From NCBI GenBank assembly GCA_002337605.1, contig DDGL01000011.1:60011-124010 (forward strand): a stretch of 64,000 bases of DNA, in the 5' to 3' direction. Of the stretch, positions 27,126 through 36,014 are shown in pieces (within the stretch, counting starts at the first letter, position 1; the number at the start of each line of letters is the position of its first letter). This DNA is from Flavobacteriaceae bacterium UBA1903. GTDB taxonomy: Bacteria > Bacteroidota > Bacteroidia > Flavobacteriales > Flavobacteriaceae. The translations under genes were made by a program, and so were the position numbers. The notes under the pieces are model-generated. The model worked only from the letters and a program-made list of their open reading frames with translations, ran no database searches and was not told the origin of the DNA.

Positions 27126-28111
27126 GCAATCTAGTATTAGTTACGGGTGCAGACGGGTTTATTGGATCACACTTAGTTGAATATTTAGTTAGTGCTGGAT
27201 ATAAAGTTCGTGCATTTTGCTTTTATAATTCGTTTAATTCTTGGGGTTGGCTGGATGTATTACCTAAAAATATAATGGAGCAAGTAGAAGTTTTTACAGG
27301 CGATGTAAGAGACCCAAATGGAGTAAGGGTTGCTATGCAGGGTGTAGAGGTTGTTTATCATTTGGCAGCATTAATAGCTATTCCATTTAGTTATCACTCG
27401 CCAGATAGTTATATAGACACTAATGTTAAAGGGACATTAAATGTTTTACAGGCAGCTAGAGATGCTGAAGTTTCAAGGATATTGGTGACATCTACCAGTG
27501 AAGTTTACGGGACAGCACAGTTTGTGCCTATCACCGAGACACACCCAAAGCAGGCTCAATCTCCCTATGCTGCTTCAAAAATTGCAGCAGATGCAATAGC
27601 AGAATCTTTTTGTAAAAGCTTTAGCCTTCCAGTAAGTATAGTAAGGCCTTTTAATACTTATGGCCCACGTCAATCCGCAAGAGCATTTATCCCTACCATA
27701 ATCACCCAGCTATTAAGCGGATTAAAACAGATAAAATTGGGTGACCTTACACCAACGCGGGACTTGTTGTATGTAGATGATACTGTGAAAGGATTTGAAG
27801 CAGTTGCTTTAACCAATCAACTTATAGGCCATGAGGTGAATCTGGCTACTAAAAGTGAGATTTCTGTAGGAGATGTAGCTCAGAAATTAATTAAACTAAT
27901 AAACTCAGATGCTAGCATTATTCTGGATACAGATAGGCTTAGACCTAAAAATAGTGAAGTGTTTAGATTATTTGGAGACAATGAAAAAATGGCACTCCAT
28001 ACAGAATGGAAACCAACATATAGTTTAGAAGAAGGATTAGCTAAAACCGTTAAATGGTTTTCGAATCCAGAAAACATCTCCCAATATAAAACGGAAATTT
28101 ATAATATATAA
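27122..28111 (+). CDS. LegB-like NAD-dependent 4,6-dehydratase
   Basis: A 329-residue extended SDR enzyme: NAD motif TGADGFIGSHLVEYL, the distinctive FYNSFNSWGWLD segment, TSTSEVYGT, and catalytic Tyr149/Lys153 in SPYAASK. The NSFNSWGWLD block is typical of LegB-type nucleotide-sugar 4,6-dehydratases, which start legionaminic acid synthesis from GDP-GlcNAc in Campylobacter. The next gene resembles PtmE, which makes the GDP-sugar for that route, so the pair probably delivers a GDP-4-keto-6-deoxy-HexNAc. No LegC aminotransferase, LegG or LegI is in the window, so the end product is unclear. It overlaps the previous gene by four bases (ATGA). Confidence 0.83.
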   Translation: MSNLVLVTGADGFIGSHLVEYLVSAGYKVRAFCFYNSFNSWGWLDVLPKNIMEQVEVFTGDVRDPNGVRVAMQGVEVVYHLAALIAIPFSYHSPDSYIDTNVKGTLNVLQAARDAEVSRILVTSTSEVYGTAQFVPITETHPKQAQSPYAASKIAADAIAESFCKSFSLPVSIVRPFNTYGPRQSARAFIPTIITQLLSGLKQIKLGDLTPTRDLLYVDDTVKGFEAVALTNQLIGHEVNLATKSEISVGDVAQKLIKLINSDASIILDTDRLRPKNSEVFRLFGDNEKMALHTEWKPTYSLEEGLAKTVKWFSNPENISQYKTEIYNI

Positions 28112-28132
28112 AATAATTTTGAAGCACTTATT

Positions 28133-29224
28133 ATGAAAACTGTCCTACGAAATAAAATAGAGCACCTATCTATTAAAGAAAGTAGTACGGTTACAGAGGC
28201 TTTAAGACAGATGGACGCTATAGATAAGAAGTTATTATTAGTGGTAGATTCAAAGGGTGACTATAAAAGTATTGTAAGCGTAGGAGATGTACAAAGACAT
28301 CTTATAAAACAACAAGATTTTGAGACAAAAATAAAGAGCTTAATTAGGGAAAACATAAGGGTTGCTAAAAAAGATGACTCCATTGAAAATATTAAAAAAG
28401 AAATGTTGGCATATCGAATGGAGTTTATGCCTGTAGTGGATGCTAAAAATACACTTGTAGATATCGTTTTTTGGGAAGACTTATTTAAAGAACAATCTTT
28501 GAAGAATAAACCAAGTCTTGATTTGCCTGTGGTAATTATGGCTGGTGGAAAAGGTTCAAGGTTAAAACCAATTACAAACATTATACCAAAACCCTTGATC
28601 CCTTTGGGAGACAAAACCATAATGGAGCATATTATTGAAAGATTTGTGGACCATGGTTGCAATCAGTTTTTTGTCTGTGTCAACTATAAGGATAAAATGA
28701 TTAAAGATCACTTTAAAGAATTAGCATCAACATCTTATAGCTTGTCATTCGTAAAAGAGGAAAAGCCTCTAGGCACAGTGGGAGCACTTTCTTTACTTAA
28801 AAAGGAGCTCAAGAAACCATTTTTTTTGTCTAATTGTGATATTTTGGTAAATCAATCATTAGATGAAATGTACAGTTACCATAAAGAAAACAACAATGAG
28901 CTAACACTAATTGGAGCTTTAAAGACAATGAAAATGGGTTACGGTACCCTGGAAGTCGATAAAGATGGCCTTTTGAACGAAATTACAGAAAAGCCTGAAA
29001 TCAATATGATGGTAAATGCGGGTTTATATCTTGTAGAGCCTCATTTGTTGGATGGTATACCAGAGAATTCTTTTTATCACATAACGCACTTGATCAATGC
29101 TATATTGAAGAGAAAAGGTCGGGTTGGTGTTTTTCCAGTGAGTGAAGCTTCTTGGTTGGATATTGGTAATTGGACTGTTTATAATGAGACACTTAAAACA
29201 CTTGGAGAAACACCTATCATCTAA
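28133..29224 (+). CDS. CBS-domain sugar nucleotidyltransferase (PtmE-like)
   Basis: A 363-residue protein. Residues about 1-120 form a CBS pair (VDSKGDYKSIVSVGDV and MEFMPVVDAKNTLVDIV). From about residue 130 a sugar-phosphate nucleotidyltransferase core follows, with VIMAGGKGSRLKP, IIPKPLIPLGDKTI, the acidic metal site FFLSNCDILV and a C-terminal ASWLDIGNW. This fusion is the layout of PtmE, the glucosamine-1-phosphate guanylyltransferase of the legionaminic acid pathway, and of related enzymes. It follows the LegB-like gene by 21 nt. The last 41 nt overlap the next coding sequence. The nucleotide and sugar used are inferred from the neighbour, not proven. Confidence 0.82.
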   Translation: MKTVLRNKIEHLSIKESSTVTEALRQMDAIDKKLLLVVDSKGDYKSIVSVGDVQRHLIKQQDFETKIKSLIRENIRVAKKDDSIENIKKEMLAYRMEFMPVVDAKNTLVDIVFWEDLFKEQSLKNKPSLDLPVVIMAGGKGSRLKPITNIIPKPLIPLGDKTIMEHIIERFVDHGCNQFFVCVNYKDKMIKDHFKELASTSYSLSFVKEEKPLGTVGALSLLKKELKKPFFLSNCDILVNQSLDEMYSYHKENNNELTLIGALKTMKMGYGTLEVDKDGLLNEITEKPEINMMVNAGLYLVEPHLLDGIPENSFYHITHLINAILKRKGRVGVFPVSEASWLDIGNWTVYNETLKTLGETPII

Positions 29225-30500
29225 AAAAAAAACTCGGCAAAAGCGAATATTGTCTTTAGGTCTGGGCCAATCAAATTTTCTAATTCAATTATATAGTGAA
29301 TTAGAGCGTAGAGATAATAGCTTGTCTTTTTCTATTGACTCTGTTATGGAAATTGGTGAAAACACCAATAGCAACAGTTTTTTTGAAAATATATACAATT
29401 TCTCTCCATATCAAGTTTCAAGATCCAATCGACGTAGATATTGTATACCGTTATTACTATCATTAACTTTTTGGCAGTTATGTTTATTTGAAAGATCATT
29501 AGACCCGAGCTCTTTCCGTTTTATCCCCTTTTATTTAAGACAATTAAATACATATGCGTTGGTTAGAAAGCATATTCTCCCTTTGAAATTTGACATACAT
29601 CATTTTCACTATTGTACTAAAGAACATTTGAAATACTTAGTATACTTTCCAAAAAAATCAAATACCATATGTAGTTTCTGGGGCTCTGATTTATATAGAA
29701 ACAACTCCCGGAAAAATAATTTCTATGTAGAAAAAGCATTAAAAAATGCATCGAAAATTACTATACAAACTTCTGAAATGGCAGATTTCTTACTTCAAAA
29801 ACACGGTGACTCTCTCAGCCATAAAATTATAATCGCCCAGTTTGTACTGGATTTGAATGTATTTAAAAGTATTGATACATACAGGGATAAAATTGAGTTG
29901 CTATATGACTTTAAAGATCAGCTTGGTATCGAAAAAGGCCATATTGTTTTAGGAGTAGGATATAATGCGAATAAGGCATTTAACCATATCGAGATTTTAA
30001 AACAAGTACATAAATTGGACAAAACTTTAAAGCAAAAAATTACTTGTGTGCTATCGTTAACTTATGGAAGGAAGGAGCCATATCTAAAAACTTTGAAAGA
30101 AGAAATATCCAAATACGATTTTAATATAGTATGTCTGCACGATTATCTAGACTCCCAGGCTATTTCTAAATTACGCTTAATTACAGATATTCAAATACAG
30201 TTGCCTGTAAGTGATGCCTTAAGCAGCTCTGTAACAGAAGTGCTTTATGCTGGAAACAATGTAATAGCTGGTTCTTGGCTACCCTATGAAATTTACGAAC
30301 GTAATAATATAGAATTATCCTCCGTTGATAGTGTTGAAGAATTAAGTGATACCTTGGCATCTTTAATACTTACTATTAATAACAATTTAATGGACATTAA
30401 TAAAAGGAAAAAGAAAATTGAAAAAGTATTTTTTCCAGAAAAAACATCAAGGCAATGGTTAGATATGTATCACAGCTTATTTAAGAGAAATATATTTTAA
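29184..30500 (+). CDS. Divergent GT4-like glycosyltransferase
   Basis: I start at ATG 29184 (MRHLKHLEKHL), which overlaps the end of the nucleotidyltransferase gene by 41 nt; a GTG 42 nt earlier also exists, and a TTG near 29250 would remove the overlap. The length is 438 residues. The C-terminal half has a GT-B pattern: VLGVGYNANKAFNHIEILKQ, then a helix and VCLHDYLDSQAISKLRLITD, then LPVSDALSSSVTEVLYAG, where the usual Glu-rich GT4 motif is weak. The donor and acceptor are unknown. It lies in the AT-rich part of the locus. Confidence 0.7.
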   Translation: MRHLKHLEKHLSSKKKTRQKRILSLGLGQSNFLIQLYSELERRDNSLSFSIDSVMEIGENTNSNSFFENIYNFSPYQVSRSNRRRYCIPLLLSLTFWQLCLFERSLDPSSFRFIPFYLRQLNTYALVRKHILPLKFDIHHFHYCTKEHLKYLVYFPKKSNTICSFWGSDLYRNNSRKNNFYVEKALKNASKITIQTSEMADFLLQKHGDSLSHKIIIAQFVLDLNVFKSIDTYRDKIELLYDFKDQLGIEKGHIVLGVGYNANKAFNHIEILKQVHKLDKTLKQKITCVLSLTYGRKEPYLKTLKEEISKYDFNIVCLHDYLDSQAISKLRLITDIQIQLPVSDALSSSVTEVLYAGNNVIAGSWLPYEIYERNNIELSSVDSVEELSDTLASLILTINNNLMDINKRKKKIEKVFFPEKTSRQWLDMYHSLFKRNIF

Positions 30501-30548
30501 GTTTCTTTCGAATTAAGATTGCGATAAAATATTAAAAAAAGTGTAAAA

Positions 30549-31505
30549 GTGAATTGTTTGATATCAATCATCATCCCCACCTATAACCGAGCTAATCTTA
30601 TTAGTGAAACTCTGGATTCAATTCTAGCGCAAACCTACAAGTATTGGGAGGCTATTGTTGTAGACGACAGGAGCACCGATACTACAGACCTGTTGCTTAA
30701 AGAGTATTGTGATAAAGATGCAAGAATTGCCTATTACAAACGCCCTGAAGGGTATCCTAAAGGGGGGAATGTGTGCAGAAATATTGGGTTAGAAAAAAAG
30801 AAAGGGGACTTTGTAGTCTTTTTTGATAGCGACGATTTAATGGAGCCAAATCATTTGGAAGTAAAGGTTACACCGCTACTTGAAGAAGGTCTGGATTTCA
30901 CAATTACCAAAACCAAATATTTTAATAAGCCAGCGCATAAAAGCGATCATGTCTATGATTTAGATCGTTTTCCCATAACTTTAGAAAATTATCTGGCACA
31001 GCATATTAACTGGCTTACCTTAGATATTTGCATCCGCACGAGTGTTTTAGGAACTATTAAGTTTCATGAGCAACTTCAATCCGGACAGGAGTTTAATTTT
31101 TATTCAAAGCTATTAACTAGAACTACCAAGGGTCTTTTCATCCCCGAAACAGTCTCACTTAGACGCTATCACGAGGCATCAATTCAATTTAAGTTAAGCA
31201 GTATTAAAGAGAAGCGTATCAGCTCTTTCATCTCGAAATGGAAAACCTATAAGGAAATTGAAAAAGAACTGAGCCGCCGGGAAAAGCAAACACTACTTAT
31301 TAACTGTATAAAAGTTGTAATTAAACTAAAGGAAGTCCCTGAAAAGCAATCTTTTAATATGATTGTCACCTCTTTGCGGGTTTTTGGGTTTCGTGGTCTT
31401 TATTTTTTAGGCTATCTGGCATTTAAGCCATTTGATAAAGGCTATATTTTTATCAGTCAATTGTACAAAATGGGGATGGAAAAAACCAGTATAGATAATT
31501 TTTAG
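30549..31505 (+). CDS. GT2 glycosyltransferase, copy 1 of a tandem set
   Basis: A 318-residue GT-A-fold enzyme: ISIIIPTYNRANLI, the nucleotide-binding DDRSTDTT, GGNVCRNIGLEKKKGDFVVF and the DxD motif FDSDDLM. The C-terminal part contains WLTLDICIRTSV and SGQEFNFYSKLL. It is clearly paralogous to the next gene, sharing the same blocks in the same order, and more distantly to the third. GTG start at 30549. It is likely an inverting transferase adding one sugar to a lipid-linked chain. Donor unknown. Confidence 0.85.
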   Translation: MNCLISIIIPTYNRANLISETLDSILAQTYKYWEAIVVDDRSTDTTDLLLKEYCDKDARIAYYKRPEGYPKGGNVCRNIGLEKKKGDFVVFFDSDDLMEPNHLEVKVTPLLEEGLDFTITKTKYFNKPAHKSDHVYDLDRFPITLENYLAQHINWLTLDICIRTSVLGTIKFHEQLQSGQEFNFYSKLLTRTTKGLFIPETVSLRRYHEASIQFKLSSIKEKRISSFISKWKTYKEIEKELSRREKQTLLINCIKVVIKLKEVPEKQSFNMIVTSLRVFGFRGLYFLGYLAFKPFDKGYIFISQLYKMGMEKTSIDNF

Positions 31506-31583
31506 ATCTTTAAACCTAAAAATTTTAAGAGAAATGTCATCAACTACTTATTAACTGTATTTTTACTAAAACCAAAATCAATA

Positions 31584-32534
31584 GTGAGTTTAGTTTCCAT
31601 CATTATCCCAACCTACAACCGTGCCCATCTTATTGAGGAAACGCTAAATAGTATTTTGGAGCAAACATATACAAACTGGGAGGCACTTATTATTGACGAC
31701 CGTAGCACCGATTCTACTGAGGCACTCTTAGAGCGCTACACCCAAAAAGACAATCGTTTTCAATATTACATACGCCCCAGGACAACTCTCAAAGGAGGGA
31801 ATGTGTGTAGGAATATAGGGCTGGAAAAAGCCAAGGGAGCATATGTTGTGTTCTTTGATAGTGATGACCTTATGACACCAGACCACCTTGAGGTGAAAGT
31901 TTCAACTATGCTGGAAAATAATTGTGATTACTGCATTACAAAAACAAAAAACCTAACTGGAAGTGAACCCCTTCCAAAGCATTACTATGCTTTTAACCAA
32001 TTTGAACTAACAGTGCACAATTATATGTTGCAACATCTTAACTGGTTAACTTTAGATATCTGTATTAAAAGCGATCTTGCAAGATCTATTCGGTTTAACG
32101 AACAATTGAAATCTGGACAGGAATATAATTATTACTCAAAACTGGTGTTACAATCTACCAATGCGGTGTTTGTCCCCAAAGAAGTGTCCTTAAGAAGGAT
32201 CCACCAGGGTTCAATACGAAGTAGCCTTGAAAAAAAAAGACATCAGTTAGAGGGCTCTTTTTATTCGTATTGGGAAACCTATAAGGAGCTACACAAGCAA
32301 CTCTCGTTGAGCACCAGACGCCAGTTGCTGTATACTTGTATTCGCATATGTTACAAACACGGGTCCTTGCTTGCCAGTGATAAAAAGATGTTTTTAAACA
32401 CACTGCAAGAACATTTTACCAGGGCCCGCTTCAATTTTTTGATGCTATTATTTTTTAAGCGTACTTTTAATAGAGGATACTATTTTAGAAACAAGTTTAA
32501 ACAACAAGCTTTTAATCTTTCCAATAACTCATGA
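31584..32534 (+). CDS. GT2 glycosyltransferase, copy 2 of a tandem set
   Basis: A 316-residue GT-A enzyme with VSIIIPTYNRAHLI, DDRSTDSTE, GGNVCRNIGLEKAKGAYVV and DSDDLM, then LNWLTLDICIKSD and SGQEYNYYSKLV. The near-identical order of these blocks with copy 1 points to recent tandem duplication and then divergence. GTG start at 31584. It overlaps the next gene by four bases (ATGA). The two copies probably use related donors or acceptors. Confidence 0.85.
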   Translation: MSLVSIIIPTYNRAHLIEETLNSILEQTYTNWEALIIDDRSTDSTEALLERYTQKDNRFQYYIRPRTTLKGGNVCRNIGLEKAKGAYVVFFDSDDLMTPDHLEVKVSTMLENNCDYCITKTKNLTGSEPLPKHYYAFNQFELTVHNYMLQHLNWLTLDICIKSDLARSIRFNEQLKSGQEYNYYSKLVLQSTNAVFVPKEVSLRRIHQGSIRSSLEKKRHQLEGSFYSYWETYKELHKQLSLSTRRQLLYTCIRICYKHGSLLASDKKMFLNTLQEHFTRARFNFLMLLFFKRTFNRGYYFRNKFKQQAFNLSNNS

Positions 32535-33526
32535 GTCACCCCCTGGTCACTATTATTATCCCAACATATAACCGTGCCGCGATCATAGGAAAGACCCTGG
32601 ATAGTATTCTGGCTCAGACCTATAAAAACTGGGAATGCATTGTTGTAGACGATGGTAGTACAGATACTACTGCGCTGGTTATGAAAAAGTACTGCGATAC
32701 AGACACTAGATTTCGTTATGTAAGCAGACCAGACACCCACAAACCTGGCGGCAATGGCGCCAGAAACTATGGGTTGAAGCTTGCAAAAGGTGCTTACATG
32801 CAGTGGTTCGATAGTGACGACCTGATGCATCCCAATAAATTACAAGCACAGCTAGATTTACTACTGGTAGACCAGGAAGCAGGGGTTTGTATTTGCTCAG
32901 GACAAAAAGTTGAGAAGGAAACTTCAAGACCGTTACGTAAAAACTTCGAAGAAGACTTCTTTACACAAATAGCACTGAATTCTTCAGAAATTATGACGCC
33001 CTCTTTGCTCCTTAAACGTTCCTTTTTAGTCAAACATTCGTTAGGGTTTGATGAGGAGTTGTACCGCGGACAAGAAACAGACTTTTTACTTCGGTTGAGT
33101 CAGGTAGTACAACGAAAAGAACTGATTTTTACAGATGAAGAACTGTTCTATTATATTTTTACAACCGACAGTAAGTCTAAGAAAGATGAAGTGTACGACA
33201 GCAGGTTTAAATGGTCCAGAGCAAAGATCTACCTGGATATTGTAACCATGAGTAAAGAGCGGGGGTACACCCACATTGTTGCTAAAAGCATGAAACGTGT
33301 GATACGCATTTATTTTTCAGCCCTAAAACATAAAGACGATGCTACAGGCTCCTATATTTTAAAGCGGTTACAGCCTGTGCTAGGGAAAGAATTCCCAGTG
33401 TTTTGCCGACAATTAAAATGGGTGGCGATGCTACAAAAACGTATTCCCCTGCCAACCCTGAAGCTACGGAAGCATTTTCAGAAAAAAGTAAGCAGCTTAC
33501 TAAGCGATTTTGCCTTTAAAGAGTGA
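32531..33526 (+). CDS. GT2 glycosyltransferase, copy 3 of a tandem set
   Basis: A 331-residue GT-A enzyme: VTIIIPTYNRAAIIG, DDGSTDTT, GGNGARNYGLKLAKGAYMQW, DxD motif FDSDDLM, then MTPSLLLKRSF and GQETDFLLRLSQ. It resembles the two genes before it in the first ~110 residues but has a different C-terminal half, so it is an older relative or a domain swap. ATG start at 32531, inside the stop of the upstream gene. Donor unknown. Confidence 0.85.
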   Translation: MSHPLVTIIIPTYNRAAIIGKTLDSILAQTYKNWECIVVDDGSTDTTALVMKKYCDTDTRFRYVSRPDTHKPGGNGARNYGLKLAKGAYMQWFDSDDLMHPNKLQAQLDLLLVDQEAGVCICSGQKVEKETSRPLRKNFEEDFFTQIALNSSEIMTPSLLLKRSFLVKHSLGFDEELYRGQETDFLLRLSQVVQRKELIFTDEELFYYIFTTDSKSKKDEVYDSRFKWSRAKIYLDIVTMSKERGYTHIVAKSMKRVIRIYFSALKHKDDATGSYILKRLQPVLGKEFPVFCRQLKWVAMLQKRIPLPTLKLRKHFQKKVSSLLSDFAFKE

Positions 33527-33576
33527 GCAATTTGGTATAAAAAGCTCTATTTTGCCAAAGATAAAGAGATGTATTT

Positions 33577-34410
33577 ATGATAAGTATTATAATTCCTACT
33601 CGAAACAGACCAGCATACCTGAAACTACTCCTACAAGATGTTTTAAACCAAGATGTTGTAGAAGCGTTTGAGGTTATTGTAGTAGATCAATCTGATACTC
33701 CACAGCCTGTTGAAGGTTGTACATACATTTCTTTACAATCTAAGGGACCTTGTATTTCAAGGAATACGGGAGTGCGGAATGCTGAAGGGGATATTTTAGT
33801 GTTTTTAGACGATGACGCACGTATTAATAGCAACTTTATCCGAGAGATTACAGGCCCTATTAGAGCGGGGGCCTATCCTGCTGTATCCGGGGCAATTTGT
33901 GACCCTGAGGGTAATTATTTGTCGCAAAAGGAAGCTTATCTGACAAAGGGAAGTGATAACTTTATAAAAGTACTTCTAAGCAATCCTAATTATAATGAAT
34001 CTAGAATTACATTAGCAGTACCCGGTGGCTGTATGGCAATTTTAAAAAGTGTTTATGATACTGTAGGAGGCTTTGAAGAGCGTTTTGACCCCACAGGAGC
34101 AGGAGAGGACCGTGAGTTTTCTATTAAGTTATATAAACATGGCTATGCTATCTGGTACAATGCCAATGCCAAACTGTTGCATGCTGTAAATGCTGCCGGC
34201 GGCTCCAGGGATGTGGGGAGCAGAACCTTAATGCTGGATGTGCATTCGTACTGGATGTGTAAAGAGCATTTTTCGGAACAACTGGCCTCTACCTTACGTA
34301 CCGCAATTTTAAACAGATATAAAAAAGGGTTTTATGCTGCTTTAGGGGAGTTTCGTTTAGTACGAACCAAATACTCATTATGGCAGGAAGCCAAAAAGCT
34401 TATGAACTAA
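33577..34410 (+). CDS. GT2 glycosyltransferase
   Basis: A 277-residue GT-A enzyme: ISIIIPTRNRPAYLK, DQSDTP in the nucleotide-binding position, GPCISRNTGVRNAEGDIL, the DxD motif FLDDDARI and GAGEDREFSIKLYKHGY, the acidic acceptor-side motif. The sequence differs from the tandem set just upstream, so it probably adds another sugar. It is followed after 3 nt by a methyltransferase gene. Note the similar 'VVDQSD' in the gene at 47805-49136, suggesting a shared origin of these two. Confidence 0.85.
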   Translation: MISIIIPTRNRPAYLKLLLQDVLNQDVVEAFEVIVVDQSDTPQPVEGCTYISLQSKGPCISRNTGVRNAEGDILVFLDDDARINSNFIREITGPIRAGAYPAVSGAICDPEGNYLSQKEAYLTKGSDNFIKVLLSNPNYNESRITLAVPGGCMAILKSVYDTVGGFEERFDPTGAGEDREFSIKLYKHGYAIWYNANAKLLHAVNAAGGSRDVGSRTLMLDVHSYWMCKEHFSEQLASTLRTAILNRYKKGFYAALGEFRLVRTKYSLWQEAKKLMN

Positions 34411-34413
34411 CCT

Positions 34414-35121
34414 ATGGAACTAAAAGACCAAATAAAATTTTACGACGAACGGTGGGCTAAGAAATCCTTTCTTAATTCTCTGAAACTACGTCGTGCCACT
34501 AAAATCCTGGAATATTTTACTATTGTGAAACGCAAGCTGAAATTGCCGCTCACCATAGATCTAGGGTGTGGCGATGGGAGGTTTATCTCGTTTCTGGGAG
34601 AGTTTACCCCAGCCGAAGGTATCGAGCTGTCTGAAGAAGCAGTACGTGCGGCGAAAGAAAAATATCCGAATACCGTGTTCCATCAAGGGAATGTGCTGGA
34701 GTTTCCGTTTAAGAAGGAACACTACGACCTTGTGGTTTCACAAGAAGTTATAGAACATATAGAAGACCAGGCCCGCTACCTTGAAGTAGCGGCTGCTATT
34801 CTTAAAAAAGGAGGGTATTTAATTCTTACCACCCCCAATAAAAAAGTTTTTGACCATATGGAAGGAGGGAACTGGTCCCGACAACCTATTGAAAAAGTAG
34901 TGAGCCCAGCCGATCTAAAAAAACTTGTTACTGCCCAATTTGACATTATCACCTACGAGTCTATTATTTTTAATTTTGGTAATTTGGGATATTTTAAGTG
35001 GGTAAACCACAGACTGTTTATTGGCGGGTTTAAAAAACTGGGGCTCGAAAAACTACGAAATGGAATATTGTCTAAACTAGGTTTTGGGTTGCACCAATGT
35101 TTGCTGGCCCAAAAAAAGTAA
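34414..35121 (+). CDS. Class I SAM-dependent methyltransferase of the glycan locus
   Basis: A 235-residue protein with SAM motif I TIDLGCGDGRFISFLG, acidic loop PAEGIELSEEAV and EVIEHIEDQARYLEVAAAIL, LILTTPN, the pattern of UbiE/Methyltransf_11 enzymes often found among glycosyltransferase genes. It likely methylates a sugar hydroxyl or a carboxyl group of the polysaccharide or of an intermediate. The gene starts 3 nt after the preceding GT2 stop and precedes another GT2 gene, fully inside the locus. The acceptor is unknown. Confidence 0.82.
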   Translation: MELKDQIKFYDERWAKKSFLNSLKLRRATKILEYFTIVKRKLKLPLTIDLGCGDGRFISFLGEFTPAEGIELSEEAVRAAKEKYPNTVFHQGNVLEFPFKKEHYDLVVSQEVIEHIEDQARYLEVAAAILKKGGYLILTTPNKKVFDHMEGGNWSRQPIEKVVSPADLKKLVTAQFDIITYESIIFNFGNLGYFKWVNHRLFIGGFKKLGLEKLRNGILSKLGFGLHQCLLAQKK

Positions 35122-35139
35122 CTTAATAGTAGCTTATAT

Positions 35140-36009
35140 ATGAAGCCATTGGTTTCCATCATAGTACCAAACTACAATCATTCCAGGTTTTTACCAGAAC
35201 GTCTGGAGAGTATTTATAAACAAACCTATCCAAATTTTGAAGTAATTCTCTTGGACGACTGCTCCACAGACGAAAGTGCAACTGTCTTACAACACTATGC
35301 AACACATCCAAAAACCAGCCACTTTGTAATAAATAAAGAGAATACGGGGTCTCCATTCCTGCAGTGGAAAAAAGGTTTAGAGCTAGCCATTGGGGAGTAT
35401 GTCTGGATCGCAGAGAGTGACGATACGTGTAAATTGAATTTTTTAACACAGCTCATAAATTCATTACAAAGATTTGATGTTGGAGTAGCCCATACTGAAA
35501 CGCTACACAAGGCTCATGGAGGTAAAAAAGTAAACCACCCGGCTTTTAGAACGGGAAGCATTAAGGCGTTGGATATTGATTCACTTTTATATTGCCCCAT
35601 ATTAAATGTGAGCACAACCTTGTTTAAACGAATTGAAAACAATGCCTTACAAAAAGCAACCTTTACAGAATATTCAATTATCGGGGATCGTGTTTTTTAC
35701 TATGAATTTTTCCAAAACAAAAAACTTCATTTAAACATATCCACTACAAGCTATTTCAGGCAAGAGGAATCTGGAATCTCTAATCTGGCTTCTAAAGACC
35801 TGCACTATCTTTCCAGGTATTTTTATGAGCATATGAAGTTTATTACCTATGTACAGAAGATAGAAGGTGAGGCCGTTCACACTATAAGTCAAAAATATAT
35901 ACAGCGATTTTTCCGCAGGGTGCGTGACAGACTTTCCAGGAAAGAAAAGTTGTCCCTAACGTACCTCAAACTGTATCTTTACTATCAATATAAATTGTTT
36001 ATAGTGTAA
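35140..36009 (+). CDS. GT2 glycosyltransferase
   Basis: A 289-residue GT-A enzyme: VSIIVPNYNHSRFLPERLES, DDCSTDESATV, GSPFLQWKKGLELAIGEYVW with the metal motif AESDDT, and a C-terminal helix-rich part with RQEESGISNLAS. The 'NYNH' and 'SDD' blocks are typical of transferases using GDP- or UDP-hexoses. It lies 18 nt after the methyltransferase gene and 5 nt before the next one. Confidence 0.85.
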   Translation: MKPLVSIIVPNYNHSRFLPERLESIYKQTYPNFEVILLDDCSTDESATVLQHYATHPKTSHFVINKENTGSPFLQWKKGLELAIGEYVWIAESDDTCKLNFLTQLINSLQRFDVGVAHTETLHKAHGGKKVNHPAFRTGSIKALDIDSLLYCPILNVSTTLFKRIENNALQKATFTEYSIIGDRVFYYEFFQNKKLHLNISTTSYFRQEESGISNLASKDLHYLSRYFYEHMKFITYVQKIEGEAVHTISQKYIQRFFRRVRDRLSRKEKLSLTYLKLYLYYQYKLFIV

Positions 36010-36014
36010 TACAT

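Noticed and set aside
28261..28662. A 133-residue minus-strand frame opposite the nucleotidyltransferase gene
   Set aside because: The plus-strand gene has complete motifs over the same bases.
29142..29144. GTG at 29142 as the start of the GT4-like gene
   Set aside because: It would overlap the upstream gene by 83 nt; ATG at 29184 is closer to the usual overlaps, though still uncertain.
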